In this document: piece after piece, positions 1-12,152 of the stretch | How the letters are laid out: each line of letters starts with the position of its first letter | Position numbering within the stretch: position 1 is the stretch's first letter | NCBI GenBank assembly: GCA_037349105.1 | Contig: JAYJMM010000116.1 | Span: forward strand, 5,952,001 to 6,016,000 | DNA from: Limnomonas spitsbergensis | Lineage: Eukaryota > Chlorophyta > Chlorophyceae > Chlamydomonadales | Length of the DNA: 64,000 bases | Reading direction: 5' to 3' | The notes under the pieces: generated by a model | The model's database searches: none | What the model was told of the DNA's origin: nothing | What the model saw: the letters and a program-made list of their open reading frames with translations, nothing else | Program-made: the position numbers and the translations under genes

Positions 1-3000
1 CAGCAGTGTAAGCTCTGATTCAGTCTGGCCTGCAGCTACTGCAACCGCTGCTGCCGCCTCCTGATGATCGTGCCTCTGCTCAGCACGTGCCGCTTCCAGC
101 TCTGTCTGAAGGGACTGAACCAATGCCTGCAGTTGCGTAAGCTCTGCACCAGCCTGGGCCACGGCTGCTGCGGCTGCTGCATCACTGCCATCCTTTTGCT
201 CTCCCTGACGCTCCAGGGCTGCTGAAAAGCAGTGTCTGAAGTCCTCCAGCTGCATTAGCAGCTCAGCCTCCTGAGCCGCTGAACTAGAAGCTGCCTTGAC
301 GAAGCTGCTGAGAAGCAGCTCGGCTTCTTCAGCTAAGGTTCCGTTGAGGCGGGTCATCACTGCCAGCTGCCCCACTACATCCGCCGCAAAATGCTCTGCC
401 GCCACCAGCTGCGCCTGCAGCTGCTTCACCGCTGAGCTCTGAAGTGCCTCAGCCTGAGAGAGTGAAGCCACCATTTGCACTGCCTGCTGTTCTGCAGCCT
501 CCTTCACTGCAATGAGCTGGACCGCCTGCTGCTCGGCAGCTTCTCTCTCCGTGACGATCTGTACTGCCTGCTGCTGAGCGCAATCTTGCACTGCGACGAG
601 CTGTATTGCCTGCTGCTCTGCAGCCTCTTGCGCCGCTTTCACAAGCTGCTCTGATGCATCCCGCTGCGCATGTGCTGTGACCAGCTGCTCTGAAAGTTCT
701 ATTGCCTGGGCAGATGCACTCTCCAGCTGCGTCAACAGCGCGTCGCGCTCAGAGAGGGGGACGCTGTCCTCCAGCAGGGATACCTGAGAAGAGGGGCACA
801 GGACCAGGAAAACAAGATCAGGAGACCACAGAATCAATACAGGATCCTAATCTTGTGGAATGAGTATGAGATCATCATTTCATGCGGTGTTGCAATGCGC
901 TCCTTGTCGCCTGCGTAGTGTACGACTCACTCTATATATTCCAGTGTGGTAATCCCCCCTCACACAGGCAAGAAGTTTAGCTGCACACTTACGTCCTCTT
1001 TTGGTGTGCAATATTTGAGAGAGTGGCACCATCAGCTGATGTTGGTGCTGAAGCCCTTATTGAAGCCACACCTGTGCAGCAACCTTCCCTCCCAGTTTGT
1101 CTTAGGCCTAAAACCAAGTTTAGCCAACAGCCTCACATTCTTTGACCTACACAGTCAGAATATGACCCAGCTGACACAAACATGCAGCCTAGTACCTGAC
1201 TATCATTCCAGCTCCCTTATACCCAATGCCCCTCCCTGGTCCCTCCTTCCCCACGCACCTCCATTTGCTTCAGCTGGCTGTGCAGCTGCCCCAGCTTATG
1301 ACGCGCCTCAGACAGCTCTGACTCTCTCAGGTCCAGCCGTTCCCGCATCTCCAGCATCTCCCCCTCCAGCAGCTCCACCTTCATTAACAGGGACACATCA
1401 ACAACAGGGTCAGACAATTGGTCAGACTGCATCAGCAGGTGATGGAAGACGCATGGCAGAGGGGTCACACTGCAGCACGTGGGAGGAGGAGATACAGATG
1501 GGACCCTTGACTGCAGGAGATAAGCTGGTCAGGCTCATCACTTTATCCATCACATAGCATGTCAAAGAGGGGGCTGCGCATTGGCAGTGCCCACCCTTGT
1601 CAAAGAGGGGGAAGCGCCTCCCCTTGTCACACATCTCCCTAGACACACAAACCAACTCAGAGCCTAGGACCCGCACCTGCCGCTGCTGCTCTGCGCTCTG
1701 TGTCTCCACCTGCAGTCTTGTCTGAGCCAGCTCCAGGCGGGCATCCTCCAGCAGTGCCTCCGCCTCCTGCGCCCGCTGTGTGATTTGGCGCGTCAGCTCA
1801 TCACCCACAGACTCTGCTTGGGCCTCCAGCATGAGTACTTGCTGCTTTGTAACAGATAGGTCGTGTTGTACCTGCTTCAGCTGTTGTTGCAGGGCCTGCG
1901 CCTCCCGTTGCATCTGCTCCAATTCTTTTTGAAGGGCCAGCCCCTTCTGTTGCGCCTGCTCCACCTGTTGTTGCAGGGCCTGCGCCTCCTGCTGCAACTG
2001 CTCCACCTGTTGTTGCAGGGCCTGCCCCTCCTGCTGCGACTGCTCCAGCTGCTGTTGCAGGGCCTGTCCCTCCTGCTGTGACTGCCCCAGCTGTTGTTGC
2101 AGAGCCTGTCCCTCCTGTTGTGACTGCTCCAGCTGTTGTTGCAGGGCCTGTCCCTCCTGCTGTGACTGCCCCAGCTGTTGTTGCAGAGCCTGTCCCTCCT
2201 GTTGTGACTGCTCCAGCTTTTGTTGCAGGGCCTGTCCCTCCTGCTGTGACAGCCCCAGCTGTTGTTGCAGGGCCTGTCCCTCCTGTTGTGACAGCCCCAG
2301 CTGTTGTTGCAGGGTCCGTCCGTCATGTTGTGACTGCTCCAGCTGTTGTTGCAGGGCCTGTCCCTCCTGTTGCGACTGCCCCAGCTGTTGTTGCAGGGCC
2401 TGCCCCTCCTGTTGAGCCTGCTCCAGCTGTTGTTGCAGTGCCTGCGCCTCCTGCTGTGACTGCTCCAGCTGTTGTTGTAGAGCCTGTCCCTCCTGGTGCG
2501 CCAGCTCCAGCTGTTGTTGCAGGGCCTGTCCCTCCTGTTGCGACTGTTGCAGCTGTTGTTGCAGGGCCTGTCCCTCCTGTTGCGACTGTTGCAGCTGTTG
2601 TTGCAGGGCCTGTCCCACCTGTTGCGCCTGCTCCAGCTGTTGTTGCAGGGCCTGTCCCTCCTGTTGCAGCTGTTGTTGCAGGGCCTGTCCCTCCTGTTGT
2701 GACTGCTCCAGCTGTTGTAGCAGGGTCTGTCCCTCCTGTTGCGACTGCCCCAGCTGATGTTGCAGGGCCTGTACCTCCTGTTGCACCTGCTCCAGGTGCT
2801 GTTGAGCCTCAAGCTCTTTCTGCTGCGCCTGCTCCACTTTCTGCTGCAGACTTTGATGCTCCTGTAGTGCCTCCCCCAACTGTTGCTTCAATGTCTGCCC
2901 CTCCTGCTGCGCCTGCTCCAGCTGTTGCTGTAGGGCCAGCCCATCCTGTTGCGATTGCTGCAGCTGTTGCGCCCCCGCCTCTTCGGCCTCCCGCACCAGC

Positions 3001-6000
3001 AGCTCCAGCTGTTCAGCCTGCCCCAGCGCCCACTGAGCCTTGCCCTCCTCACTAGCCCTGAGCACCTCGCTGCGCTGCTGCTCAGCCTGGGAGAGCCGGG
3101 CGCGCAGGCTATCGGCGGCAACGCCCGCAGCATCCAGCTCGCTACGCAGGCGCTCCTGCTCCGTGACCAGAGCCGTCTTTGCCTCCAGCCACGCCTGCCT
3201 GCCTACGGCCAACGCCATTCGAGTCGCCGCATCGCCTGAGGCTGCCTGTGCAAGCTGCTGGTAGGCCTCCTGCAGCTCCGCCCCCAGGTCCTCTACCTGG
3301 CCCATCAACATCTGCGCCAGAAAAGAGCAAACAGCAGCGAGGATTACAGCGATTGTGTTGGAGGGGTGAACACAAAACATTCAGACATGGCCGCAATGCT
3401 GCATGATCTTAAAAGTTTGAGGAGGGGATAATTCAAGGCAACAGCCCTGAGCTCAGACTGCAAGCAGATCAAGCGGATGGTGACGCCGCAAGTCTGGCTT
3501 ACAGGCTGCAAGCCATGATGTCATCTAAGAGTGGATCTGCAATAAATTGAGATCAGCCAGTAGCAAAACAGCGAGTGTGGATACCGCCTCTGAGCGAAAC
3601 GCCCCCAAGAGGCGAAGGTCAGATTAAATAGACTCTGGAGCACAGGGCAGAGAGCGCCAGGCCAGGGTTCCCACCATCACAGAAAAACAACAGAGAATCT
3701 GGCAACGACATTGATCAGCAGGCGACCAGTGCGGCAGCATGCCCATGGCCACAGTTGAAGCCCTGCGCAAGATAAACAGATTGCTGCAGAGCTTCATAAC
3801 GTCATGCCAGCATAACCTAAACCATCTGTAAGCACCGGCCAGCAAAAACATGGGACCCGGAACCTACCATCTGGGAACATTTTTCGGCGTCACCGACCGC
3901 GTCCAGAATGCCCATCAGCCACTCTAGCTTGCCAGCCACCTCCTCATTCAAGCTCAGCAAGCGCTCCCTCTCCTTCTCCACCTCCTCAGCTGCCTCCTCC
4001 AGGGCCTGCCTCAGGCTGTGGACCTCGGCTTGGGACTGGAGCAGAGCTTCGTCACTCGCAGACCGAGCGCCATGCAGCTGTGCCGCAAGCTCACTGGCCT
4101 CTGAAGCTCCCTGAGAATCGGTGGCCGCAGCCAGGTCGCTCCTGGCTCTCTCCAAATCCATGGACAGCTGGGCCGCCAGGATGTCGCGCTCCTGAAACCC
4201 ATCCGGGGTACAGCCATACACTTCAATCCACTTCAGAGGCAGGGCTGCCTACAAGGATTCAGGGCTGAGCGGCTAGCCATCCTGGCAGCACCCTCAAGAT
4301 AGGCGGTGCAGTGTGCATAAGCCAATAAAACGGATAAAAGGATCTGGTTTGAATAATTGCATCGGGTCCAGGTCGGGTCAGGTCGGGACCTGATCGAGTC
4401 TATTAACGCAGCTGACCTGGTTGCTAGGTATCCGCCCTTGAGTCAAGGAAGCCCTGGATGGCCGGCCCACTAAATCAAGCAGGTATACAACACATCACAG
4501 GAGTCCATGCTCTCCACCACACCTATCAGGGGATTAGGCTGTCTTAACAGGAAGGAACTGTAGGCAGTAAATGTTAACAGTACGTAAATGTTAACAGTAC
4601 GTAAATGTTAACAGGAAGGAACTGTAAGCAGGAAATGTAAGCAATAGGTGTTTGGCATGCAGCTTCCACCAGGTGGTTGAAACTGTGGGGAGAAAGTGCG
4701 TGAGGATCAGGTACATGCCCACGTTCAGCAAGGACAAGAGTCCCCCCCCTCCCTCTCCCCTCACTTGCCCACCTTGATCTCCTCCCCTGCCCGCTGCACC
4801 CTCTCCTCGAGTGCCTTCCCCTTCCTGACCGCCGCGTGCAGCTTCTCTCGCATCTCCTCCATCTCCGCCAACACGTCCACCAAGGCATCCTTGGCCTCAG
4901 CCAGGGACTCCTGCGACTCGTACAGCTGGCCCTGCACCTCCACATGATCCCCCTACACCAGCAGACAGGTGGGTCAGGGACACGGCAGTCAGGCAGCAGC
5001 CCGGCACTGCTGATAGACAGGCAATAATCCCTGCACGTGCCACACAATTGATGGTAAGTATTGTAGGCAGTCCAGCATGTCTCCTTGGCTCACTGCTAGC
5101 GCAAGAGGTCATTATGCCCTCGGGCGTTGTTCTCAAATTTGTGCAGACGGGACGGCAGGTGGTTTTTGTAGGAACATCGGGGACGAGCTTCTTCTGGCAG
5201 TGCCCAGCCTGGTGCCCAGGGACCATTCCAATGATGTGTGGGAGAAGTTCTCAATTACCCATGTAAACATTCAGCGTGCATGCCCCCCCCACCTGCAGCA
5301 CCGCCAGATCCACCTTGAGTTCCTCCGCCTCTGCCAGCGCCTCTCCGCAGCGGGTCTCCGCCTGCATCAACGCGGCGCCACCGAATGTCAACTCCACGCT
5401 CGAGGCCGCATCGTCATCGTCGCCTCGGGCAGCAGCTCTGCCCTCCTTGGCCTGTCACACAATGGGGTCAAAGTCTTCACGCAAAGCAAGTGTGGAAAGA
5501 GGCGCAGACACCAGGGTAGAGGTAACCTGGTGGAAATACACTCATTAAATCACGTGTTTCTCGGCGCTAAAAATGTCAACCACACTAACAGCATGCGGCG
5601 CCACCCGCAGCCCCTCCTCCCCTACCCACCCAGAGCACACTTCAGGAAAGGCTTTTGAATCCTGCCCCCCCCCCCTGCAGTCCTTCGAGGAGTCCTCGAC
5701 ATGCCATTTGAAGGCATAGCTCACGGACGCGTAATGAGGCGGGCGGGCAAGAAAACGTTCTGCCCCTGCTTGGCCAAGGGACTGCCAGGGAGCGCCCTGT
5801 AGCCAGCTCTCACCTACAGCTCTTGTGCCTGCCGCCAACTCTCACCTGCAGCTCATGCACCTGCAGCGCCTGGGTTTGCAGCTCCGCTTGCAGCCGGCCC
5901 ACAACCGCCTCAAAGAGCGGTGACAGCTGGCGCGGGGCCCCGGGCGCATCTGCACCAAGGATGATGCAGCAAAACATGTTCATGATAGCGGGAGTGGGAA

Positions 6001-7978
6001 GAGGGCCTCATGAAACAAACCCAACGCCGCCAACAAAACATAAAGAACCCTGACAAGGGAAATTGTCTGAATCCTAGCGATCCATGAACCCTAACCTTGA
6101 CCCCCTTAGCCTCAGTCCCAAGAGATGCCCAGTCCCCCAGAGCAGCATGGCCAGGTTCCAACCAGCTGCCCAGAGAAATGATGGCATTCCACCCCGAGTG
6201 CAGACACATGCGCTCATCGCTCCTCTTGGCAAGAGCGTGTGCAGCGGCCACAGCAGGCTGTCTCACCTGTGTCAGTCCCTCCCTGAGCCTGGTTCAGCTC
6301 CTGGAGCACATCCCACAGCTTGCTCAGATCGGATACGTCGTACGGCGACTGCACCGTTACGAAAGGGGTGAAGGTCAAACACGTTTCCAATTGGTTGAAA
6401 CGTTTTTGAAGCCTTTGTCATTCCTTCCATATATAATCAAGACGACAACGCCAGGGGGTAACAGAAAGGGACGAGGCAGCATGGAGCGGGAAGTGTGTGG
6501 TCAGGAGGTCAAGGAAACGCCACATGCAAAGGGGAGAGAGTGACCATGAGGAAGCATGGTGGGATAATGGCGAGATAATGCACTATTGTGGTCAGCCAGA
6601 CAAAGAGCATTTAACTCCAGGTGAGCTGGACATCAGGAGGGGAGTGGAGGCGGTGGGCGTAGACCGGTCCTCACCTGGCTGAGCTCAAGAGACATTCGCT
6701 GGGCCCGGTCCAGTTGCTGCACTGCCTCCTCATCTGATACCTTGACGCTCTGCGAGGAGCACCGGATAGACAGGGGCAGGCGTGAACTTGGTGCCATCCC
6801 CCCAGTGCACTCTAAAACCTCACCCTGCTGGCCACACCCACAGAGAGGAATGCGATGAGTGATCAGGAGGTGTGAGGGGAGCTGCAACATGATCATCTTG
6901 TAGGGAGGGGCATCGCGTCCCGGAACAGGGTGTTGTATCCATCTGCTTCAATTTGTTACTGCACATGTAAGACATCCTGATGTGGCATGAAAGGGTCACC
7001 TACTGGGACCCTGGCTGGGACCTATCTGCCTATATACGGCGCTTGGGCGTGAAGAGACGGATAAGGAATATGCATTATTTGGACCACATACCGATGAAAT
7101 TACTTCAGACACGAATCCCTTCTGCTTAATAGAACCGCAGAAAGGTAGATCAGTATGCAGTTCAGCATAAATTGGCAGGTTGCAAGATCTTGTACCATTC
7201 TTTGCTTCTAGTCGCAAGTGGCTCACAGGCGCAGCTCCCTTGAGTCCCTTGCAGGGACATGCTCCATGGCAGAAGAAATCCCACCAGGGGAAGCTGTGGC
7301 TTCTAACGAACAGACAAATACCCTAGTGGGAGCGCCCCTCCATCACCTCTCCAACCCCAACCCTTCCAAGACCTGCCTTGGTGTTTATCAACCCCTTGGT
7401 TCTGCGTTTGAAGTCCAGCAGCTCAGCCGCTTCGATCTTGACCTGCACAGCCAAGGAGAGGGGCATCTTGAGATTTTTCACTCAGGTGTTAGATTTGCCC
7501 TCAGGTGCCAGTCTCAACATTCAGGGTGTCTGGGGTGCAGTGACATCCTATTTCTTGACGTGTGGTACCAGTTTGGGAAGCGACTTGCCTCCATGGCGGA
7601 TTTGCACTATATGCGGGCTCCTGACCGGGCCCATGAGGCTGGCACACTTCAGAGGTGTACTGCATAGTGACTCTAGAAACTGGCAGCGGTGACCGCAGGC
7701 ATTGTTGAAATCTAAACCCTGAGCTGGGGAGCCGTGAGCTTTGCCGAATCAAGAAGGGTGAGGAAGGAAGGCATCCCTGGTCAAGGCTTGCTGAACATGA
7801 GCACAAACCCAGCGATTGAGATGCTGCTGACCCCTCTCACACTCCCAAGTGCTCCTGAACAGCTCATCCTATGATGAGGGATAGTAAGAGAACATACCCA
7901 GTTATCTTAAATGATCAAGTGAATGCCATTATTCCTCACCTCATCTCCGCACAGCATGCAGCTCTCCCCTCAATGGAG

Positions 7979-8018
<40 letters not shown>

Positions 8019-11000
8019 GCACTCGGTCATATGCCCCCCCCCCTCACCTGCTCCAGCTCGTTCTCCACGACCCGGACCCTCTGCTGCGAGATGGCGGCCT
8101 GGTTATCGCGCACGACGGCCGCCTCGCGGTGCCTCCGTGCCTCCTCAGCCATCTCAGTACACTGGCGCTGCAGCACACTTAGTTCAGCCTCACAGCCAGC
8201 TAGGCTCGCACGGCTCCCGCCCACCTCCGCCTCCAAGCCCTCAATCAGAGCGGCCTGGGAACGTACCTGATGGTTGTGTGGCATCAAGGATCCAGCCACG
8301 CACACAAAGGGGATGGCTGCTCATCCTCAAATTCGATTTAGATAGGGAGCAGCAGATGCATGATCCCAAGGGTCCAGGGCCTCAAGACTGGAGTGTCGGG
8401 CATAAGCCCACAGACAAATACGGGAATGGTATGCTACAATGGACCAGAGTTCTGGCCTACCAGGAGTCTAGAGAATTCGAGGCAACTCACTTGGGCTCTC
8501 AGATCTGCTGCAACGGCAGCACCAGCCTGCAGCCCAGCCAGCTCCTCAAGCGCTGCCACCAGCTCAGCCTCGCACTGCAGCAGCCTTCGCAGCGACTCGG
8601 CCGGCGACTCCGCCAGATCTCCTGGCGTGGCATCCCCACTGCCCGCTCCCTCACCCGCTCCCTCGTCCACAGGGGTGGCAGCGCTGCTCTGTGCGTCTGC
8701 CTGCTGCGCCTGCTGACCAGTGAGATCCTCATTCACTCGGACCAGCTCTTCCTGCAACCTTAGGCAGTCCGCGCGAAGGGTGTCTGCCTCGCTGCTCCCC
8801 TCCCGCTGTAGAGCAACCAGCGCCTGCACTTTATCACGCAGGTCCGCCACTGCCTCGTCTCGCACCAGCAGATCAGCAGCCAGACGCGAAGCCTGATATT
8901 AAGGGCAGACATATGGATTGGTCCTTTGTGAGACATGGATAGGGTTGAGGGCCACCAAGAGATCCGTTGATTGGGTTCCAACTGATCAGGATGTAGTCCC
9001 AGTGTGTTGTGTTCTGTTGCTGTTAGTATGCCGGATTCTATGTACATTCCTGCATTTCTGATGCTCGCACAGGTTGAGGATTCAGATGCAAGTTGCGACA
9101 TCTCCTCAGCCACAGGAGAAAGCATTATGGGCTGCAGTTTCTTTCAAAATAATTACGACTGAGTTTACTCTACCGGTACCGGTACATATTTTCAGCCACA
9201 TAATTGTTTGAACATTTTAGGTGGGTGAGGAGCGAGGACAGAGAGGGAGGGGTCGGACGGTGTGTGACGTAGACACGATCACACAGTGCTCGTGCATGAG
9301 TATGTTTCATGCTGCTGCGCAGATGTACAAGTATGGTGACACATCCTACCCACTGCTACCCTTATAGCAGCACCCGTACCTCCTCTGTCGCACTATGCAG
9401 CTGCATCTGCAGCTCCACCACCTGGTTCTCCTTAGCCGCGAGGCTGTCCTGCACCATGCGCTCAATGGCCACCAGTCGCTGACCCTGCTGCTGGCCCTCC
9501 AGGCGCTTTGACTCAACATCCAGGCGGTACTGCTCCGTTACTGCGTTGGCGCGGTCCAGGGACTCCTCCAGCTCAGCAGCAGAGTTCTGAAAAGGCCAGG
9601 AGCAAGGTGTTGAGTGCAAGGGCGTACACCAGATCTGCTGTATAGCGATAATCATGTTATCAATGTGTGCTTAAATAGCCGACTCAATCTGGGAGGCTGC
9701 TTGGTGCAGTTGTCTTGAATATTGTATTTTAATAGCCATGCTGTCCATATCGATACCCTGAGTCCCTGAAATACACTACCGGTTCGTAGGAATTGCTTGG
9801 TGCAGTATTCGGCAAGGTGGAAGCTGGCGGGAACCCCTGTCAATTGCTACTTGAAGTTTGTGCATGAAATGTGTATATTGAACAATCCCACAACCTGGAA
9901 AGGAATTAACACTTAGCGCTGAACATGAAGGCGGCTGAGGTAACGTGAGCCCCTCAACATTGCGCTCCTCACGATTTCTTTCTCAGGCTCCATGAGCCCT
10001 CGGTGCAGATGGATGAGGAGGCACCCATGCGCCTCAAAGCACCTCTCACCTTTGCTTCCGACACTGCTTTGGCAGCCAGTGACATTTCCCGGGTATGTTT
10101 GGCTGAGCTCTCCTGCAGCATCGCCTCTGCCTGGGTGGCGCGGGCCTGATATACGCTGGCCTGCTCTTGCAGCTCTTCCACGTTCCTGTGAAGGCGGATG
10201 GCGAGTCAGATTTAATGCAACCAGGGACTGCCTTGGGGGCAGGGGGCCTCCAAGGAGAGACATCCAGGAGACATACAACACGGCCCCCCACGCATCCTCC
10301 TGAGGACCCGGGTAGGCCATGCGAAGATGCATCAGCATTTATGCCCCAGCTGGATCAGATACTCCACGGGCTCCAGGACATGGGCATGCATACGCAGGCG
10401 TGAATGCACTGGATGCATCTGAGCGGGTTGGTCAGCCGCATGTGATGTGCACCAACGTGGAGCTGCTCTGCATAGGTCAGGTTAGTGGCTGGCCTAGGGC
10501 TGTACCTTGCCATAGTCATCAACTGGTCCTTGAGCTCTGTCTCCTCCAGTAGGGCCTCCTCTAAAGCCCCCTCTATTTGTTGCAGGTGCTCTGCCAGTGC
10601 ATTCTGGTCACTGCATGACATGTCGACTCCCGCAGAGGGTGTAGAAGGTACAGGTGTAGATGCCATCTGCATGGCCCTGTCTTCTTGTTGGGCAGGCTCC
10701 ATTGCTACCTGCGCTAGAATTTGGGCCTGCAGCATGCATGGCAAAAATTGAGGCAGTGCCCTGTCCAGGGGTGACCTCCATTGCACTCATGGCTGTTTGG
10801 TAATGACATCGAGCTAAGCAATTGCGAGGAAACAATCACTCGCTTTTAGCTCGCAAGCGACTGATCGATCGAGTCATGAGACTGGTCTCGCCATCATGGG
10901 AAAAGGCTAACGAGCCCCCCGTTTTAGTTTTGGGCTCAAATCGGTAGTTTCAGGCGCAATCACACCTTGTCGCTGGTGCCTATTCGCCTATTTTTAAAAT

Positions 11001-11061
11001 CCTCCAGCTTGCGTCTGCCTGCCTCACGCAGAGCGATCTTTGCTTGATCTGGGCCAGACAT
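1..11061 (-). CDS. Long coiled-coil protein, 3' end beyond window
   Basis: Sixteen exons join in one frame to give at least 1619 residues, still open at the left edge. The start is the ATG at 11061, giving MSGPDQAKIALREAGRRK followed by LEDFKNRR; a short basic N-terminus of this kind is common in large coiled-coil proteins of centrosomes, basal bodies and Golgi. Nearly all later exons are heptad-like, rich in E, Q, L, A and R, with no membrane segment, signal peptide or enzymatic motif. Exon 14 (545 residues) holds about 26 units of a 14-residue repeat (two heptads each), and the last visible exon has four more 14-residue units of the AAEQQAVQL type. Expected to be a rod-like scaffold or tether. 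Family (golgin, pericentrin-like, myosin-tail-like) cannot be assigned from sequence alone. Most exons are phase 0 and bounded by GTGAG-type donors. Confidence 0.85.
1861..2960 (-). repeat. 42-bp coding repeat, about 26 units, 14-residue coiled-coil motif
   Basis: The minus strand encodes tandem units close to EGQALQQQLEQSQQ. Units vary at a few positions (EQ/GQ/GL, S/A), so the array is old enough to have diverged but is strongly homogenised in its centre. Fourteen residues equal two heptads, with leucines at heptad-core spacing. One unit near 2680 is only 11 residues, which shifts the heptad register (a stutter). No stop codons arise in several other frames because of the repeat, which creates long spurious reading frames on both strands. 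Confidence 0.92.
4568..4614. repeat. 17-bp intronic direct repeat
   Basis: The word GTAAATGTTAACAGTAC occurs in tandem, about 2.7 copies, inside the intron between exons 12 and 13 of the coiled-coil gene. No function apparent. Confidence 0.8.
7981..8016. repeat. (CA)18 microsatellite
   Basis: Pure CA dinucleotide run of 36 bp in the intron between exons 6 and 7 of the coiled-coil gene, just downstream of the exon 6 donor (exon ends at 8048). Likely length-polymorphic. Confidence 0.97.
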
Positions 11062-12152
11062 ACTACGCCGGAGCGAGTGTGATCGGGGGATGGGGCGGTG
11101 CACGTTGCATGACGACGAGTGCAAATGCGTGTACTTTGGAAACCGCAAAAGGCATCGCAAAAGAGTGGTGGGCCTGCCCTTGCCAGAACATTCAAAAACA
11201 ACTGTCTGCTCATCTGCCATTTACCAGTAGTCTGTCTCCCAAGTCCCGATTAGACGGCCCCAGGCTTGAACGGTCTGACTGGATCATCAGGTCACCAGAG
11301 CTTGCCTCTCCCAGTTTGCAATATTTATTATGTTGATGTTGTCATATGAACTCTTTTGAGTTGTAAACATAACTTCTTGGGGGGATTAATCGAGGGGAGA
11401 AATGCCAATAGGACTAGAACTGGGCACAAGGCATGGCGCACACAGAAGGCTCCTGTGGGTGAGGTGCTGCTTTCTACTGTCGTTCCTCATTATGCCCTCC
11501 TAATACGTTCGTACACTGGTACCATGACAAGCTGTCATACACGACCTTCCTTATGTACCCTTGGCCATACATAGGAACTGTCAGCAGACAAGCATGCTCT
11601 GTGACATGAAGATGGATGTTGCTGGCTTGCTGCATGCCTCGTGAGTTGCTTGTGGCCTCGGCCCTTGAGCATGTAGCCAGCACTACCATACGCCAGTGTC
11701 TGCAGTGTGTCAATTACGGTATATGCTCATCACACCAGAGCAACATTCATTTTTGGCTTGCATGTGATATTTTGCGTCTTGCATCAGATGTTGCAGCCAC
11801 TTTGGATATGATATCCTTCGAAATAACCAGTTGTAGGCCTTCAAGCATGAGAGGCATAGCATAACGCCACGATATCTCTCATGCCTGCACCAGGATGCCG
11901 CATGCCTGATTGGCAGTGGGACGCTAAGCTCCTTGCTTCCACTGAATTGCGGAGATCTCAAAACGTCATATGAGACCAGTCATCAAAGGAGTCACAACTG
12001 AGGCAGGCTGGCCTCCCCTTCAGTCAAGTTTGACCCTCAACCCTAAAAACTGGACTAGCTGTGTCCTGAACTAAATTAACTGCCATGCGCGACCAAACCT
12101 CATTTCGTACACCTGCAGCCCACTGCCCACCGAGTGCTCGGCGGGCAGCGTG
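11062..12152. other. Intergenic: 3' flank of RDR-A and 5' flank of coiled-coil gene
   Basis: About 1.1 kb between two minus-strand genes. No open frame with coding character on either strand. It should contain the 3' untranslated region of RDR-A and the promoter of the coiled-coil gene, but I see no convincing TATA box or polyadenylation signal to place either. Confidence 0.6.

Larger units (their letters stand above)
1..11061 (-). other. Exon map of the coiled-coil gene
   Basis: Exons in transcription order: 11061-10966, 10726-10506, 10185-10050, 9586-9380, 8892-8491, 8266-8048, 7442-7377, 6749-6675, 6348-6267, 5949-5846, 5451-5293, 4952-4773, 4191-3868, 3311-1677, 1426-1259, 783 to beyond position 1. 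All phases agree and the visible sum is 4857 nt. The weakest call is exon 7, whose in-frame donor is GCAGGT, implying a GC-AG intron or a misplaced boundary. The 3311-1677 exon is unusually long (1635 nt) for this gene, probably because repeat expansion lengthened it. Confidence 0.7.

Noticed and set aside
946..1557. Plus-strand 203-codon frame
   Set aside because: Starts with a non-ATG codon, lies opposite exon 15 and flanking introns, and has no recognisable domain.
1877..2812. Second minus-strand frame rich in NNSW and RRDRPC repeats
   Set aside because: Shadow frame of the same 42-bp repeat; no stop codons arise because the repeat lacks them in that frame.
2078..3055. Long plus-strand open frame (325 codons, Val/Pro/Ala repeats) across the coiled-coil repeat
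   Set aside because: It is the antisense of the 42-bp repeat. The minus-strand frame has coiled-coil character, fits splice sites and joins neighbouring exons in phase.
7871..8270. Threonine/histidine-repeat protein on the plus strand
   Set aside because: It is translation of the CA microsatellite in an intron, antisense to exon 6.
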